56,489 nt of DNA from Streptomyces triticisoli (GTDB lineage: Bacteria; Actinomycetota; Actinomycetes; Streptomycetales; Streptomycetaceae): NCBI RefSeq assembly GCF_003270085.1, contig NZ_QFDQ01000010.1, positions 1 through 56,489 on the forward strand. The letters run 5' to 3'. The position numbers were made by a program, and so were the translations under genes. Below are positions 27,701 to 35,079 of this stretch, piece after piece. How positions within the stretch are numbered: position 1 is the stretch's first letter; every line of letters begins with the position of its first letter. The notes beneath the pieces were generated by a model. The model was not told the origin of the DNA, searched no databases, and was given only the letters and a program-made list of their open reading frames with translations.

Positions 27701-30700
27701 GTGTTGAAGCAGTACGACGGCACCACCGCTGTCTACCTGGAATCCGGAACCACCTACGACGCCTACGGCCGGGCCCTGACCAGCACGGACCTGACCGCCG
27801 ACGTGACCGTCACCGGCACCGGCGTACTCACACGCACCCCGCGCGGCGACGGCCGCACCACCACGACCGAACTCACCCCCGCGACGGGTTTCGCCACCAC
27901 CGTGAAGGTGACCACGCCACCCGTCAAGGCAGGCGATGCGGCCACCAAGCAGACCTCGATCACCAGCCTCGAGATCCTGCGGGGCCTGCCCGTGAAGCAG
28001 ACCGACACCAACAACAACGCCGTCGACTTCGCCTACGACGCGCTGGGCCGCTCGACCAAGGTGTGGCTGGCCGACCGGCTGACCGGGCAGACCCCGACCT
28101 ACCAGTTCACCTACACCGTCACTGAGGGCAAGCCGGTCGCGGTCGGTACCAAGACGCTGGGCAACAACGCTGCCCAGCGCACCTCCTACACCCTCTACGA
28201 CGGTTTCCTGCGCCCCCGTCAGACCCAGGACCCCGGCCCTGACGGCGGACGCCTGCTGGCCGACACCTTCTACGACGAACGAGGCCTGACAGCGAAGGAG
28301 TTCGCGACCTACTACGCCACCGGCGCACCCTCCACCACCCTGAGCAAGCCGGACGACGCGCTGAGCGTGCAAACCCAGAACTGGTACACGTATGACGGTC
28401 TGGGCCGTCAGACCGAGGCGAAGCAGATCGCGGGCAATGGCGACGGCGGCACCGTGCTCGGCGTCACCAGGACGATCTACGGTGGCGACCGGACCACGGT
28501 GATCCCGCCGGTCGGCGGCACCGCCACCACCATCCTCACCGACGCCCGCGACCGGACCACCGAACTGCGCCAGCACCACGCCCGCATCGCGGAGGCGTCC
28601 TACGACACCACCAAGTACGCCTACACGCCCCGTGGAGAGCTGTCGAAGGCCACCGACCCGGCAGGCAATACCTGGTCGTACACCTACGACCTGCTGGGCC
28701 GCCAGCTGACGTCCAACGACCCGGACAAGGGCACCACCACCAGCACCTACGACGACCGCGGCCAGCTCGTCACCACCAAGGACGCCCGTCCGGGCACCCC
28801 GGCCCTGTGGCACGGCTACGACAACCTCGGCCGCAAGACCGAACTGCGCGAGGGCTCGGCCACCGGCAAACTGCGCGCCACCTGGACCTACGACACCGTC
28901 AGTGGCGCCAAGGGCCACCTGGCCGAGTCCACCCGCTACGTCGACGGCGCCGCGTACACCACCAAGGTCACCCTGTACGACCGCCTCTACCGGCCGGTGA
29001 GGACCGCCGTGGTCGTCCCCGAGCGGGAGGACGACCTGCAGGGTACCTACCAGGCCGGCACCTCTTACCTGCCCTCCGGGCTGGTCGGCGGCGTGAGCTA
29101 CTCCGCGGCCGGCTCGCTCCCGGGCGGCAGCCAGTCGTTCACGTACGATCCGGCCACGCTGCGGCCCATCTCCCTGCTGGGCGACGGCTTCAAGGCGGAG
29201 ACCAGCTACTTCAAGACCGGCCAGCCGAGCGGGTACAAGATGTACGGCACGGCCGCCGGAGCCAAGCAGGTCCAGGTCACCAACACCTACGAGTGGGGCA
29301 CCCAGCGCCTGGCCAACACCCGCGTGGAGCGCCAGGACGTGGCCGGAGTCGACCAGAGCAGCACCTACCGCTACGACGAGGTGGGCAACGTCCTGTCCGT
29401 CTCCGACGTCTCCCGCGCCGGCACCGACACCCAGTGCTTCACCTACGACCACCTGCGCCGCATGAGCGAAGCCTGGACCCAGAACACCACCGGCTGCGCC
29501 GCCACACCCGGTGGCAGCATCCTGGGCGGCCCGGCCCCGTACTGGCACTCCTACACCTACGACAAGGCAAGCAACCGAGCGACGCAGACTCTCCACGACA
29601 CCACGGGCGACACGGCAAAGGACACCACGCGCACCTACTCCTATCCCGGAGTGGGCAAGGCCCAGCCGCACACGCTGACCTCCGTGACCACCACCGGTCC
29701 CACGGGAACGGCGAAGGACTCCTTCGGTTATGACGAGACCGGCAACACCACCGCCCGCACCCTGAGCGGCACCACGCAGACCCTCGAATGGGACGCGGAG
29801 GGCCACCTGGCGAAGGTGACCGAACCCGTCGAAGGCGGCAGCAGCAAGGTCACCGAGTACCTCTACGACACAGAGGGCAACCGCCTCATCGGCCGCACCC
29901 CCACCGAGACCACCCTCTACCTCGGCACCACCGAGATCACCCTGGCCAAGGGCTCCACCACCCCCAAGGCCACCCGCTACTACGACCTCGGCGGCGGCCA
30001 CCAGGCCGTCAAGGCCGACGACGGCAGCGTCTCCTTCACCCTCGCCGACCACCACGGCACCGCCCAGCTCGCCATCGAGGCCGCCACCCAGAAACTCACC
30101 CAGCGCCGCAACCTGCCCTTCGGCAGCACCCGCGGAACCGAGCCGGACACCTGGCCCGGCACCAAGGGCTTCGTCGGCGGCACCAATGACACTGCCACCA
30201 CCGGCCTGACCCACCTCGGAGCCCGCGAATACGACCCTGTTCTGGGCCGCTTCATCAGCGTCGACCCCATCCTGAGCCTGGACCAGCCGCAGTCCCTCAA
30301 CGGCTACACCTACGCCAACAACAACCCCACCACCGCCAGCGACCCCGACGGCCTGGAAAGCTGTTACGGCGTCGCATACTGCTCCGGCAGCAACGGCACC
30401 TACGGCACCTACAAGCCCAAGAACAAGAGCAAGGACAAGGACAACGGCAAGGGCAAGTCGCCCGTTAAAACCAAGAATTCCGGCAAGATCACAAACCTCG
30501 GAAACGGTGCCGCGCCTGCTCTCAATAAGAACCTCGGAAAGAAATACCTGGGGGGTTCCGGACGGCCGACTGTTGGGCAAATGCAGACGCTCGGGACCTA
30601 CATGCCGAACGTGAGTCTTGAGCTGAACTACGAGCTCTACTTTCGTGAGCGCTGTGGCTTCAGCCAGGGCACCGACATGACGTGCAAAAACCTGCGCGAC

Positions 30701-31609
30701 TATTACGGAGGCTGGAAGCATGTAAAAGATATTCCAGCCGTAGATACGTGTCCGATATGCGGCAACGTAGGGTTCCTGGCCGTCCTCGAGTTTGCGCTCA
30801 AGCGTGGTGGAGGCTGCAACAGTTTCCTTCCTGAGCAAGGCGTCCGCATGGCGGACGGATCGATCAAGTCGATCGATGAGGTTGAGGTCGGCGACAAGGT
30901 TCTGGCTACCGACCCGAAAACCGGAAAGACGGAAGCTTGTGCCGTCACTGCCACTATCATCGGTAAGGGAGTCAAGAACCTCGTCAAAATCACTCTCGAC
31001 CTCGATGGGAAGAGTGACGCAAAGGCGACGTCAATAACCGCCACCGTCGGGCACCCTTTCTGGGTGCCCGAGCTTGGGGAATGGATCAAGGCCGGCGATC
31101 TGCGCGAGGGGCAGTGGCTTCGCACGAGCGCGGGCGCACACGTCCAGATCGCCGCGATCAAGCGCTGGACCCAGCACGCGACTGTCCGTAACCTCACCGT
31201 GGAGGGCATCCACACGTACTATGTGCTGGCGGGCGAGACGCCGGTCCTGGTTCATAACTCCAACGGGTGGTGTGGTCCAGGCTTTAGAACAACGTCAGAG
31301 GCTGGGATTAGCCCCAATGATGCCCGACGAATCCAGAACGCCGCCGATAAATCGGGGTATCCAATTGTTGTAGTGGGAAGCCGGGCAGGCGGGACGGCTC
31401 ACGCTATGTCAGATTGGGATTACATCCTGTATGGCCCGGCGAAGTCGCGCAACCGGATCAAGAATTCATTGCCGAGAGGGACCGGCGACGGCGAGGGAAG
31501 TGGACGCGGGCGCGATTTCTGGCAGGGCTATAATCCAAATCACAAGAAGAGCTACACGGAATTGGATCGAGATCTACCGTACGTAGTTTTTGAGCCCCGA
31601 AAGCGGTGA
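24734..31609 (+). CDS. RHS/YD-repeat polymorphic toxin with HINT domain and nucleotidyltransferase-like C-terminal toxin
   Basis: 2291 residues from the ATG at 24734 (GAAGGACGGA just upstream). N-terminal signal peptide (RTLRRRVALASAAVMVGTLL), then a SpvB-like beta domain (GDYTATSLSPSATWNTNLNT; MPVPDVPGSLTPNIGLSYSS) and a long YD-repeat shell with many YDxLGR motifs. The RHS core ends near residue 1870 (LGRFISVDPILSLDQPQSLN). The HINT autoprotease begins at Cys2028 (CNSFLPEQGVRMADGSI), has the VGHPFWVPE His block and ends at VHN (Asn2175). The last 116 residues hold a nucleotidyltransferase signature: Gly2215-Ser2216, ten residues, then Asp2227-Trp-Asp2229, with a possible third acid in VVFEP. 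DNA encoding the tip is only about 50-55 percent GC against about 70 percent in the core, as expected of an exchanged toxin cassette. The likely action is nucleotide transfer to a target-cell RNA or protein; the target is unknown. Confidence 0.9.
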   Translation: MNGRSSKRFRTLRRRVALASAAVMVGTLLQGVVQPAAVADEGKGRSALPRSEKPVPGSPVKAKPRTLMKGPRTPQAPPDAAWPKADTAVVELPASAAKGTARTAVRAKGLPLTLDTGDITAAKSASGAVEARVLGREAAKQADVDGLLFTLRSKGEGKDGLTGRAGRVRAKLDYSGFAEAYGGGYASRLTLVELPACALTTPDKARCRTSVPVASVNDTEKQTLTAQNVTLSASAPTVLAAVAEASSENGDYTATSLSPSATWNTNLNTGDFAWSYDMPVPDVPGSLTPNIGLSYSSSSIDGRTGSTNNQASWAGDGFDFWPGFIERRYKPCADDGVKNADGNKPGDLCWAYDNAFITFNGKGGELVPNGTNSWKLKDDDGTRIDRLTSSNRGNGDNDGEYWRLTDPDGTRYYFGYHRLPGWADGKPVTNSTWTVPVFGNDTGEPCHASAFADAWCQQAWRWNLDYAVDVHGNAIAYYYNQETNSYGRNLKAKDNTRYVRGGTLDRVEYGLKSSSMYGTKALAKVDFTDAERCLPNSSTTCTDIGKDAAYWYDTPWDLNCDAGKDCDKGRLSPVFFTRKRITEVSTQVWDGSAYQNVDSWKLTHRWGMADTDYQLLLDSVQRTGHTETPAITLPKTTFAYTQLANRLDKTGDGYPPFIKDRLSTVADESGGQIDVNYSAPACDFGALPTPQTNTTRCFPQYIGGSTSDDPERQWFNKYVVTSVTATDRTGGAPDEVTTYQYLGGAAWHYDDDDGLTKEKFKTWSQWRGYGQVRVQAGGQGGASAMKSQEDTYFLRGMDGDRKDTSGGTKTVTVTLGEGEGDPITDHELAAGFAYKTVSYSGPGGKVLAKEVSRPWHHQTAKKTRSWGTVTANFTGTKSTRSWTSLDDGAGAKWRTTETSNEFDTVAGRVTQVDDRGDISTAADDTCTRTTYATNTTDNLLTLPSRVETVSKACGATVSRPADVMSDVRTAYDGGAYDAAPTKGDETASAVLKQYDGTTAVYLESGTTYDAYGRALTSTDLTADVTVTGTGVLTRTPRGDGRTTTTELTPATGFATTVKVTTPPVKAGDAATKQTSITSLEILRGLPVKQTDTNNNAVDFAYDALGRSTKVWLADRLTGQTPTYQFTYTVTEGKPVAVGTKTLGNNAAQRTSYTLYDGFLRPRQTQDPGPDGGRLLADTFYDERGLTAKEFATYYATGAPSTTLSKPDDALSVQTQNWYTYDGLGRQTEAKQIAGNGDGGTVLGVTRTIYGGDRTTVIPPVGGTATTILTDARDRTTELRQHHARIAEASYDTTKYAYTPRGELSKATDPAGNTWSYTYDLLGRQLTSNDPDKGTTTSTYDDRGQLVTTKDARPGTPALWHGYDNLGRKTELREGSATGKLRATWTYDTVSGAKGHLAESTRYVDGAAYTTKVTLYDRLYRPVRTAVVVPEREDDLQGTYQAGTSYLPSGLVGGVSYSAAGSLPGGSQSFTYDPATLRPISLLGDGFKAETSYFKTGQPSGYKMYGTAAGAKQVQVTNTYEWGTQRLANTRVERQDVAGVDQSSTYRYDEVGNVLSVSDVSRAGTDTQCFTYDHLRRMSEAWTQNTTGCAATPGGSILGGPAPYWHSYTYDKASNRATQTLHDTTGDTAKDTTRTYSYPGVGKAQPHTLTSVTTTGPTGTAKDSFGYDETGNTTARTLSGTTQTLEWDAEGHLAKVTEPVEGGSSKVTEYLYDTEGNRLIGRTPTETTLYLGTTEITLAKGSTTPKATRYYDLGGGHQAVKADDGSVSFTLADHHGTAQLAIEAATQKLTQRRNLPFGSTRGTEPDTWPGTKGFVGGTNDTATTGLTHLGAREYDPVLGRFISVDPILSLDQPQSLNGYTYANNNPTTASDPDGLESCYGVAYCSGSNGTYGTYKPKNKSKDKDNGKGKSPVKTKNSGKITNLGNGAAPALNKNLGKKYLGGSGRPTVGQMQTLGTYMPNVSLELNYELYFRERCGFSQGTDMTCKNLRDYYGGWKHVKDIPAVDTCPICGNVGFLAVLEFALKRGGGCNSFLPEQGVRMADGSIKSIDEVEVGDKVLATDPKTGKTEACAVTATIIGKGVKNLVKITLDLDGKSDAKATSITATVGHPFWVPELGEWIKAGDLREGQWLRTSAGAHVQIAAIKRWTQHATVRNLTVEGIHTYYVLAGETPVLVHNSNGWCGPGFRTTSEAGISPNDARRIQNAADKSGYPIVVVGSRAGGTAHAMSDWDYILYGPAKSRNRIKNSLPRGTGDGEGSGRGRDFWQGYNPNHKKSYTELDRDLPYVVFEPRKR

Positions 31610-31612
31610 GTT

Positions 31613-31999
31613 TTGAAAGCGTCAGAGCGAATCATCAACGAGGTGGCCCAGGGGCTGCGCGACATGGAGACCGCGGTTAGCTGGTTCTCTTCGCTGGAGC
31701 AGGTTGAGCGAGAGGCAGTGCTTCTGGAGTTGGTCCGCTACTCCATGCAGGCTCACGCAACGGCGGATGATGGCCGTGAGGGCGTTTCTCGATCAGGGGT
31801 GAAGCCAACGGCGACCCCGGCTGTTCTGATCGTCCGTGAGCCGGTTCTCGAAAGCAGGGGTACCATTGCAGGTCTACCTCCTGCCGAGCATGTGAAGGCC
31901 TTTCGCGTGCTTCTAGCTACATTCGCGGTAGCCGATACGCGGCGAAGAGAGCGCGAGTGTCGTGGAAGCTGCACCCACGCTTGGCATAATTTGGCGTAG
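31613..31999 (+). CDS. DUF5958-like small protein, candidate immunity protein
   Basis: 128 residues from a TTG at 31613, three bases after the toxin stop, with GGTGAG 5 bp upstream. Family features as I remember them: NEVAQGLRDMETAVSWF at the N-terminus, QAHATADDGREGVSRSGVKPTATPAVLI in the middle and CRGSCTHAWHNLA at the end (a Cys/His set that could bind metal). It is soluble and mostly helical. Its base composition matches the toxin tip rather than the RHS core. Position directly after the toxin suggests immunity, but DUF5958 proteins also occur elsewhere, so this is inference. Confidence 0.75.
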   Translation: MKASERIINEVAQGLRDMETAVSWFSSLEQVEREAVLLELVRYSMQAHATADDGREGVSRSGVKPTATPAVLIVREPVLESRGTIAGLPPAEHVKAFRVLLATFAVADTRRRERECRGSCTHAWHNLA

Positions 32000-32016
32000 C
32001 TCGAATACGCGTGGAG

Positions 32017-32050
32017 CAACTCGGAGGTGTCGTCAGAAACCTCCGAGTTG
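32017..32050. terminator. Perfect 12-bp hairpin after the toxin-immunity pair
   Basis: Arms 32017-32028 and 32039-32050 (CAACTCGGAGGT and its complement) enclose a 10-nt loop, 17 bp after the small gene. Confidence 0.8.
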
Positions 32051-32066
32051 CGTAGGAGTTACGATT

Positions 32067-32106
32067 GGGAGCCCTCTACTAGGCTAGTGCTCGGTAGAGG
32101 GCTCCC
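32067..32106. terminator. Perfect 13-bp hairpin between the immunity and integrase genes
   Basis: Arms 32067-32079 and 32094-32106 (GGGAGCCCTCTAC and its complement) enclose a 14-nt loop. It lies 30 bp past the integrase stop (minus strand) and can terminate both directions. Because it adjoins an integrase gene, an attachment-site role cannot be excluded. Confidence 0.7.
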
Positions 32107-32136
32107 AGGTGCTTGACGGCAACGCTGACGGCAACG

Positions 32137-33168
32137 TCAGCGGACGGCGGCCGCCGCGGGTGGGGAGTCAGGGCCGTCGTTCTGACCGAGGGCGTGACCC
32201 AGGGTGTCGATGGCTTGCCGTTGGAGGCGGAGTCGGACGTGGGCGTAGACGCCGGCGGTGACGCCGATGTGGGCGTGGCCCAACAACTCCTTGATCACGA
32301 TGAGGTCGACGTCCTGTTCCAGGAGCAGGGTGGCGGTGGAATGCCGGAGGTCGTGGAAGCGGATGCGCCGGAGCCCGGCCCGGTTGAGAAAGCTGCGGAA
32401 GCGGCGGGTGAGGTTGGCCGGGTCGAGAGGCCATCCGGTCGGCGTGGTGAAGACGAGGCCGCTGTCGCTCCAGGCCGACCCGGCCTGACCCCGTTTCCTG
32501 TCCTGCCGCTCCTTGTGCTCCTTGAGGGAGTGGATGCATTCGGTCGGGAGCGCGATGCGGCGTTCGGATGCCCGGGTCTTGGTGGGCAGGTGGGTGAGGC
32601 CGCCGGTTCGGGTGCGCTGGAGGGATTGGCGGATGGTTGCGGTCTCGGTGTTGAGGTCGAGGTCTTCCCAGTGAAGGCCGAGGAGTTCGCCCTTGCGGAG
32701 TCCGGTGCGGAGGGCGAGTTCGTACAGCGCGTGGATCCGGTCCGTGCGGGCGGCGTTGAGGAACTGACGGGCCTCCGTTGCGGTAAGCGGCCGGAACCGC
32801 CTGGGCCGGTGCGCAGTGGTCTTGACGTTCCGGGCGACATTGCGGGGCAGCTCGTCTTCGCGGACCGCATGTTCCAGCGCCGACTTGAGCACCGAGTGCA
32901 CGTAGGTCACGGTCAAGGCGGACAGCCGCTTCTGGCAGCACTCGCCGATCCCGCAACGCTTCTTCCGTTCGGTGTCCAGCCCCTGGGCGCAGCACTGACA
33001 GGTGATGCGGAGCCGGTCTAGGAAGGTGCGTACGTCCTTGGCGGTGAGCCAGGCGATCTTCTTGGTGCCGAGGCCGGGGATGAGGTGGAGGCGGACGCAG
33101 GCGGTGCAGTGGGTGTGGGTGTGTTCGGCGGCGAGGCGGAGCAGGTCACGCAGGACGCCGGGCGAACC
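32137..33168 (-). pseudogene. Tyrosine recombinase (phage-type integrase), N-terminally truncated
   Basis: An open frame of 343 codons from a TGA at 33169-33171 down to the stop at 32137. The catalytic domain is complete: Arg of TGLRKGELLGLHW, the FHDLRHSTATLLL His/Arg box, LLGHAHIGVTAGVYAHV with the His and the nucleophile Tyr. The upstream core-binding region is partly present (VRLHLIPGLGTKKIAWLTAKDVRTFLDRL) and carries a Cys-rich insertion (CQCCAQG ... CGIGECC) known from actinobacterial integrases. The first about 60 residues are missing, and there is no ATG, GTG or TTG until a TTG at 32916, inside the core-binding domain. It therefore looks like a dead integrase from a decayed element. 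A short product from 32916 would lack DNA-arm binding. Confidence 0.8.
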
Positions 33169-33330
33169 TCAAGGTCACCTGACCGCAACTGCGGGTCACC
33201 GATCGCCCGGGGCTTCGCGCCTCAGTCGCCTGTCGGTGCCGGAGGGGTCGACCGGCCGATGGCGTGAGCTCGCGCGGCTGCCTACCGTGGGAAGTGGTCG
33301 TGGCACCTATGGGGGCAGGAGGGCTGACCT

Positions 33331-33717
33331 ATGACTGTAGAGCTCAACCACACGATCGTCGCCGCACACGACAAGGAGCAGTCCGCGCGGTTCCTCGCTG
33401 ATCTGCTGGGGCTCGAGGTGGCACCGCCGTTCGGCCCGTTCACCCCGGTGCAGGTGGCGAACGGTGTGACGCTGGACTACATGGAGACCACCGAGCCGAT
33501 ACCCCCGCAGCACTACGCGTTCCTGGTCTCCGAGGATGACTTCGACGCGATCTTCGCCCGTGTCCGGACCGCGGGCCTGACGTACTGGGCGGACCCGTAC
33601 CACCGGCGCCCTGGCGAGATCAATCGCAACGACGGGGGCCGAGGGGTGTATTTCGACGACCCGGACGGTCACAACATGGAAATCCTGACGAGGCCGTACG
33701 GGAGCGGTGAGGACTGA
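33331..33717 (+). CDS. VOC (glyoxalase/bleomycin-resistance) family protein
   Basis: 128 residues from the ATG at 33331, with GGAGGG 7 bp upstream. Two beta-alpha-beta-beta-beta units: LNHTIVAAHDKEQSARFLADLLGL and the second with YHRRPGEINRNDGGRGVYFDDPDGHNMEIL. The His of the first strand and the Glu of NMEIL are the usual metal ligands. Small single-domain VOC proteins act as dimeric lyases, dioxygenases or drug-binding proteins; the substrate is unknown. It stands alone beside the truncated integrase. Confidence 0.88.
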   Translation: MTVELNHTIVAAHDKEQSARFLADLLGLEVAPPFGPFTPVQVANGVTLDYMETTEPIPPQHYAFLVSEDDFDAIFARVRTAGLTYWADPYHRRPGEINRNDGGRGVYFDDPDGHNMEILTRPYGSGED

Positions 33718-33855
33718 GATTCGGGGCCTTTGCCTGCGGGGCCGCAGTCGTCGCAGGCCAGGGCGGAGAGCTTCCCGCAGGTCAACGTGAGTACAGCGCG
33801 GGTGACGGTGGAGGAAGCCGCTGTCCGGTGGGGTCGTGCGCGCCAGACTGGCGGC

Positions 33856-34146
33856 ATGACGGTTGACGTACTGCACCTGACTGCCGCGATCCCCCATGAA
33901 GGCAAGTGGTACGTGGCACGCTGCCTCCAGGTCGAGGTCACCTCCCAGGGGGAGAACATCGAGGAGTCCCTGGGAAGAAGCCTGCGTGAAGCGCTGGAAC
34001 TGTACTTCGAGGACGCCCCCGTACCCGAAGTCACCGACGCTGACCCGGGAAGTCGCAGGCAGGTAGTGAGGAGTCCCGGGACCCGTCCCCCGGGGCCAGA
34101 CGGCTCACGCGTACCGCAGCTCCGCCGGGCGCACCGAGCGCCGTAG
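33856..34146 (+). CDS. Orphan HicB-like antitoxin with replaced C-terminus
   Basis: 96 residues from the ATG at 33856 (MTVDVLHLTAAIPHEGKWYV); the RBS is weak. The HicB-type fold is clear in residues 1-60: WYVARCLQVEVTSQGENIEESLGRSLREALELYFEDAPVPEV. No HicA-type RNA-binding toxin is next to it. After about residue 65 the frame runs into the left copy of a duplicated segment that includes the antisense of an ABC permease end, so the last 30 residues (RRQVVRSPGTRPPG and following) are unlikely to be native. The antitoxin may still fold; whether it is expressed is unknown. Confidence 0.65.
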   Translation: MTVDVLHLTAAIPHEGKWYVARCLQVEVTSQGENIEESLGRSLREALELYFEDAPVPEVTDADPGSRRQVVRSPGTRPPGPDGSRVPQLRRAHRAP

Positions 34147-34205
34147 CAGCGGCAGGGAGGCGGCCTCGGCCAGCAGGCAGGTGACGCACACCCCGGCCGG
34201 GACCA
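34050..34205. repeat. Left copy of a degenerate direct repeat (permease 3' end plus downstream)
   Basis: Matches 34921-35079. The 98 bp at 34107-34204 align without gaps with 34981-35078 at roughly 88 percent identity by eye; the first about 55 bp align only with gaps (shared AAGTCGCAGG at the outer end). The two copies bracket the antitoxin/PIN gene pair. Confidence 0.75.
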
Positions 34206-34206
34206 C
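34105..34206 (-). pseudogene. Remnant of an FtsX-type ABC permease C-terminus
   Basis: Minus-strand codons read VPAGVCVTCLLAEAASLPL, then LRRSVRPAELRYA and a TGA at 34105. This is almost the same as the end of the complete permease at 34979 (VPAGVYATCLLTAAASLPL, then LRRSVRPAELRYV). Only the last about 33 codons are present; similarity stops near 34206, 10 bp from the end of the PIN gene. Confidence 0.85.
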
Positions 34207-34215
34207 CGGGGCAGT

Positions 34216-34635
34216 TCAGAACTGCTGTGGCAACAGAGTGAAGGCGGGCACGTGGACAGGTCGGACGATGCTGAAGTGGCGGCGGTCCAGCGTCGCGATG
34301 CTGACCGCACCGAACTTTTCGGCGACAGCGACGACGAAGGCGTCGGCGGTACCCAGGGGGAGACTCGCGTACTGTTCCACGAGATCGGCGGCACGCGCGG
34401 CTACGGAAGAGGTGACCGGGACCAGGTCGTACACACCATCCGCGACATCGCGCAGGAAGTCGGCCTCTGTCTTCGCCCCGGCACGGCTGGAGAGTATGTA
34501 CCCGATTTCCGCGACGAGCGGAGACGGTAACAGCAACGGCCCAGGGTGGTTCTCCAGCAGGCGCACGCAGTCGGTGTGATGGTCGTCCTTGCGGTTGGCC
34601 GCCGCGACCACGGGGCCGGTGTCGATCACGATCAC
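34216..34635 (-). CDS. PIN-domain ribonuclease, VapC-like toxin
   Basis: 139 residues from a GTG at 34635 that overlaps the antitoxin stop (GTGA). The PIN acid residues are present: VIVIDTGPVVAAANRKDDHH (Asp5), PSPLVAEIGYILSSR (Glu), LGTADAFVVAVAEKFG (Asp) and IATLDRRHF (Asp). VapC toxins are Mg-dependent RNases, often cutting tRNA or rRNA, and are held inactive by the protein encoded just before. The pair lies inside a duplicated segment of the ABC permease gene. Confidence 0.9.
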   Translation of the reverse strand: MIVIDTGPVVAAANRKDDHHTDCVRLLENHPGPLLLPSPLVAEIGYILSSRAGAKTEADFLRDVADGVYDLVPVTSSVAARAADLVEQYASLPLGTADAFVVAVAEKFGAVSIATLDRRHFSIVRPVHVPAFTLLPQQF

Positions 34636-34856
34636 GCGCTGCGTCGCTCCTGCCCGCCCCACTCCTCACGCGCGATGTCCTTGGCGCGTACACCGAGGTC
34701 CGGATCGCCGTCGAAGGTGGCGGTCGTGCGGAAACGCCGACGCGGGCGCTCACCACGCTCCTCCTCAGCCCACTCGCGCAGCAGCTCTATGGCGTCCATG
34801 AGCCGGTCCTCCGGCAGCGCGTTGAGCAGACGATGGGCTTCCTCGCGAACGGTCAT
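34632..34856 (-). CDS. Small antitoxin-like partner of the PIN protein
   Basis: 74 residues from the ATG at 34856: MTVREEAHRLLNALPEDRLM and onward, helical, with a basic middle (GERPRRRFRTTATFDGDPDLG) typical of a toxin-wrapping tail. Stop and PIN start overlap by 4 bp, the classic antitoxin-toxin arrangement. A -10-like TACACT (minus strand, 34864-34869) lies 7 bp before the ATG and no RBS is visible, so the message may be leaderless; no good -35 was found. Confidence 0.78.
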   Translation of the reverse strand: MTVREEAHRLLNALPEDRLMDAIELLREWAEEERGERPRRRFRTTATFDGDPDLGVRAKDIAREEWGGQERRSA

Positions 34857-34920
34857 AGCAGTCAGTGTACGGTCCGGGAACCCGCCTGGCCCAGGTCTCC
34901 AGGTGCTCCGCCAGACCCGT

Positions 34921-35079
34921 GAAGTCGCAGGTGATGAGTGTCCGGTCCCGGGGCTCCGTGCCTCCGGGACCGGGACGTTCACACGTACCGCAGCTCCGCC
35001 GGGCGTACCGAGCGCCGTAGCAGTGGCAGTGAGGCGGCGGCGGTCAGGAGACAGGTGGCGTACACGCCGGCCGGGACCG
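34921..35079. repeat. Right copy of the direct repeat (3' end of the intact permease)
   Basis: Counterpart of 34050-34205. Includes the last about 33 codons of the intact permease and about 58 bp downstream of its stop. Confidence 0.75.

Noticed and set aside
25256..30838. Very long open frame (1860 codons) on the minus strand opposite the RHS gene
   Set aside because: High-GC shadow frame: composition is Gly/Val/Ala-rich with no domains, and the plus strand has clear YD repeats, a signal peptide and an RBS.
32067..32106. Attachment site (attL/attR) of an integrated element
   Set aside because: The hairpin lies beside the integrase gene but no second copy or tRNA gene was found in the window; it is treated as a terminator.
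34216..34856. Complete insertion sequence carrying the TA pair
   Set aside because: No transposase and no terminal inverted repeats; the flanks are duplicated permease sequence instead.
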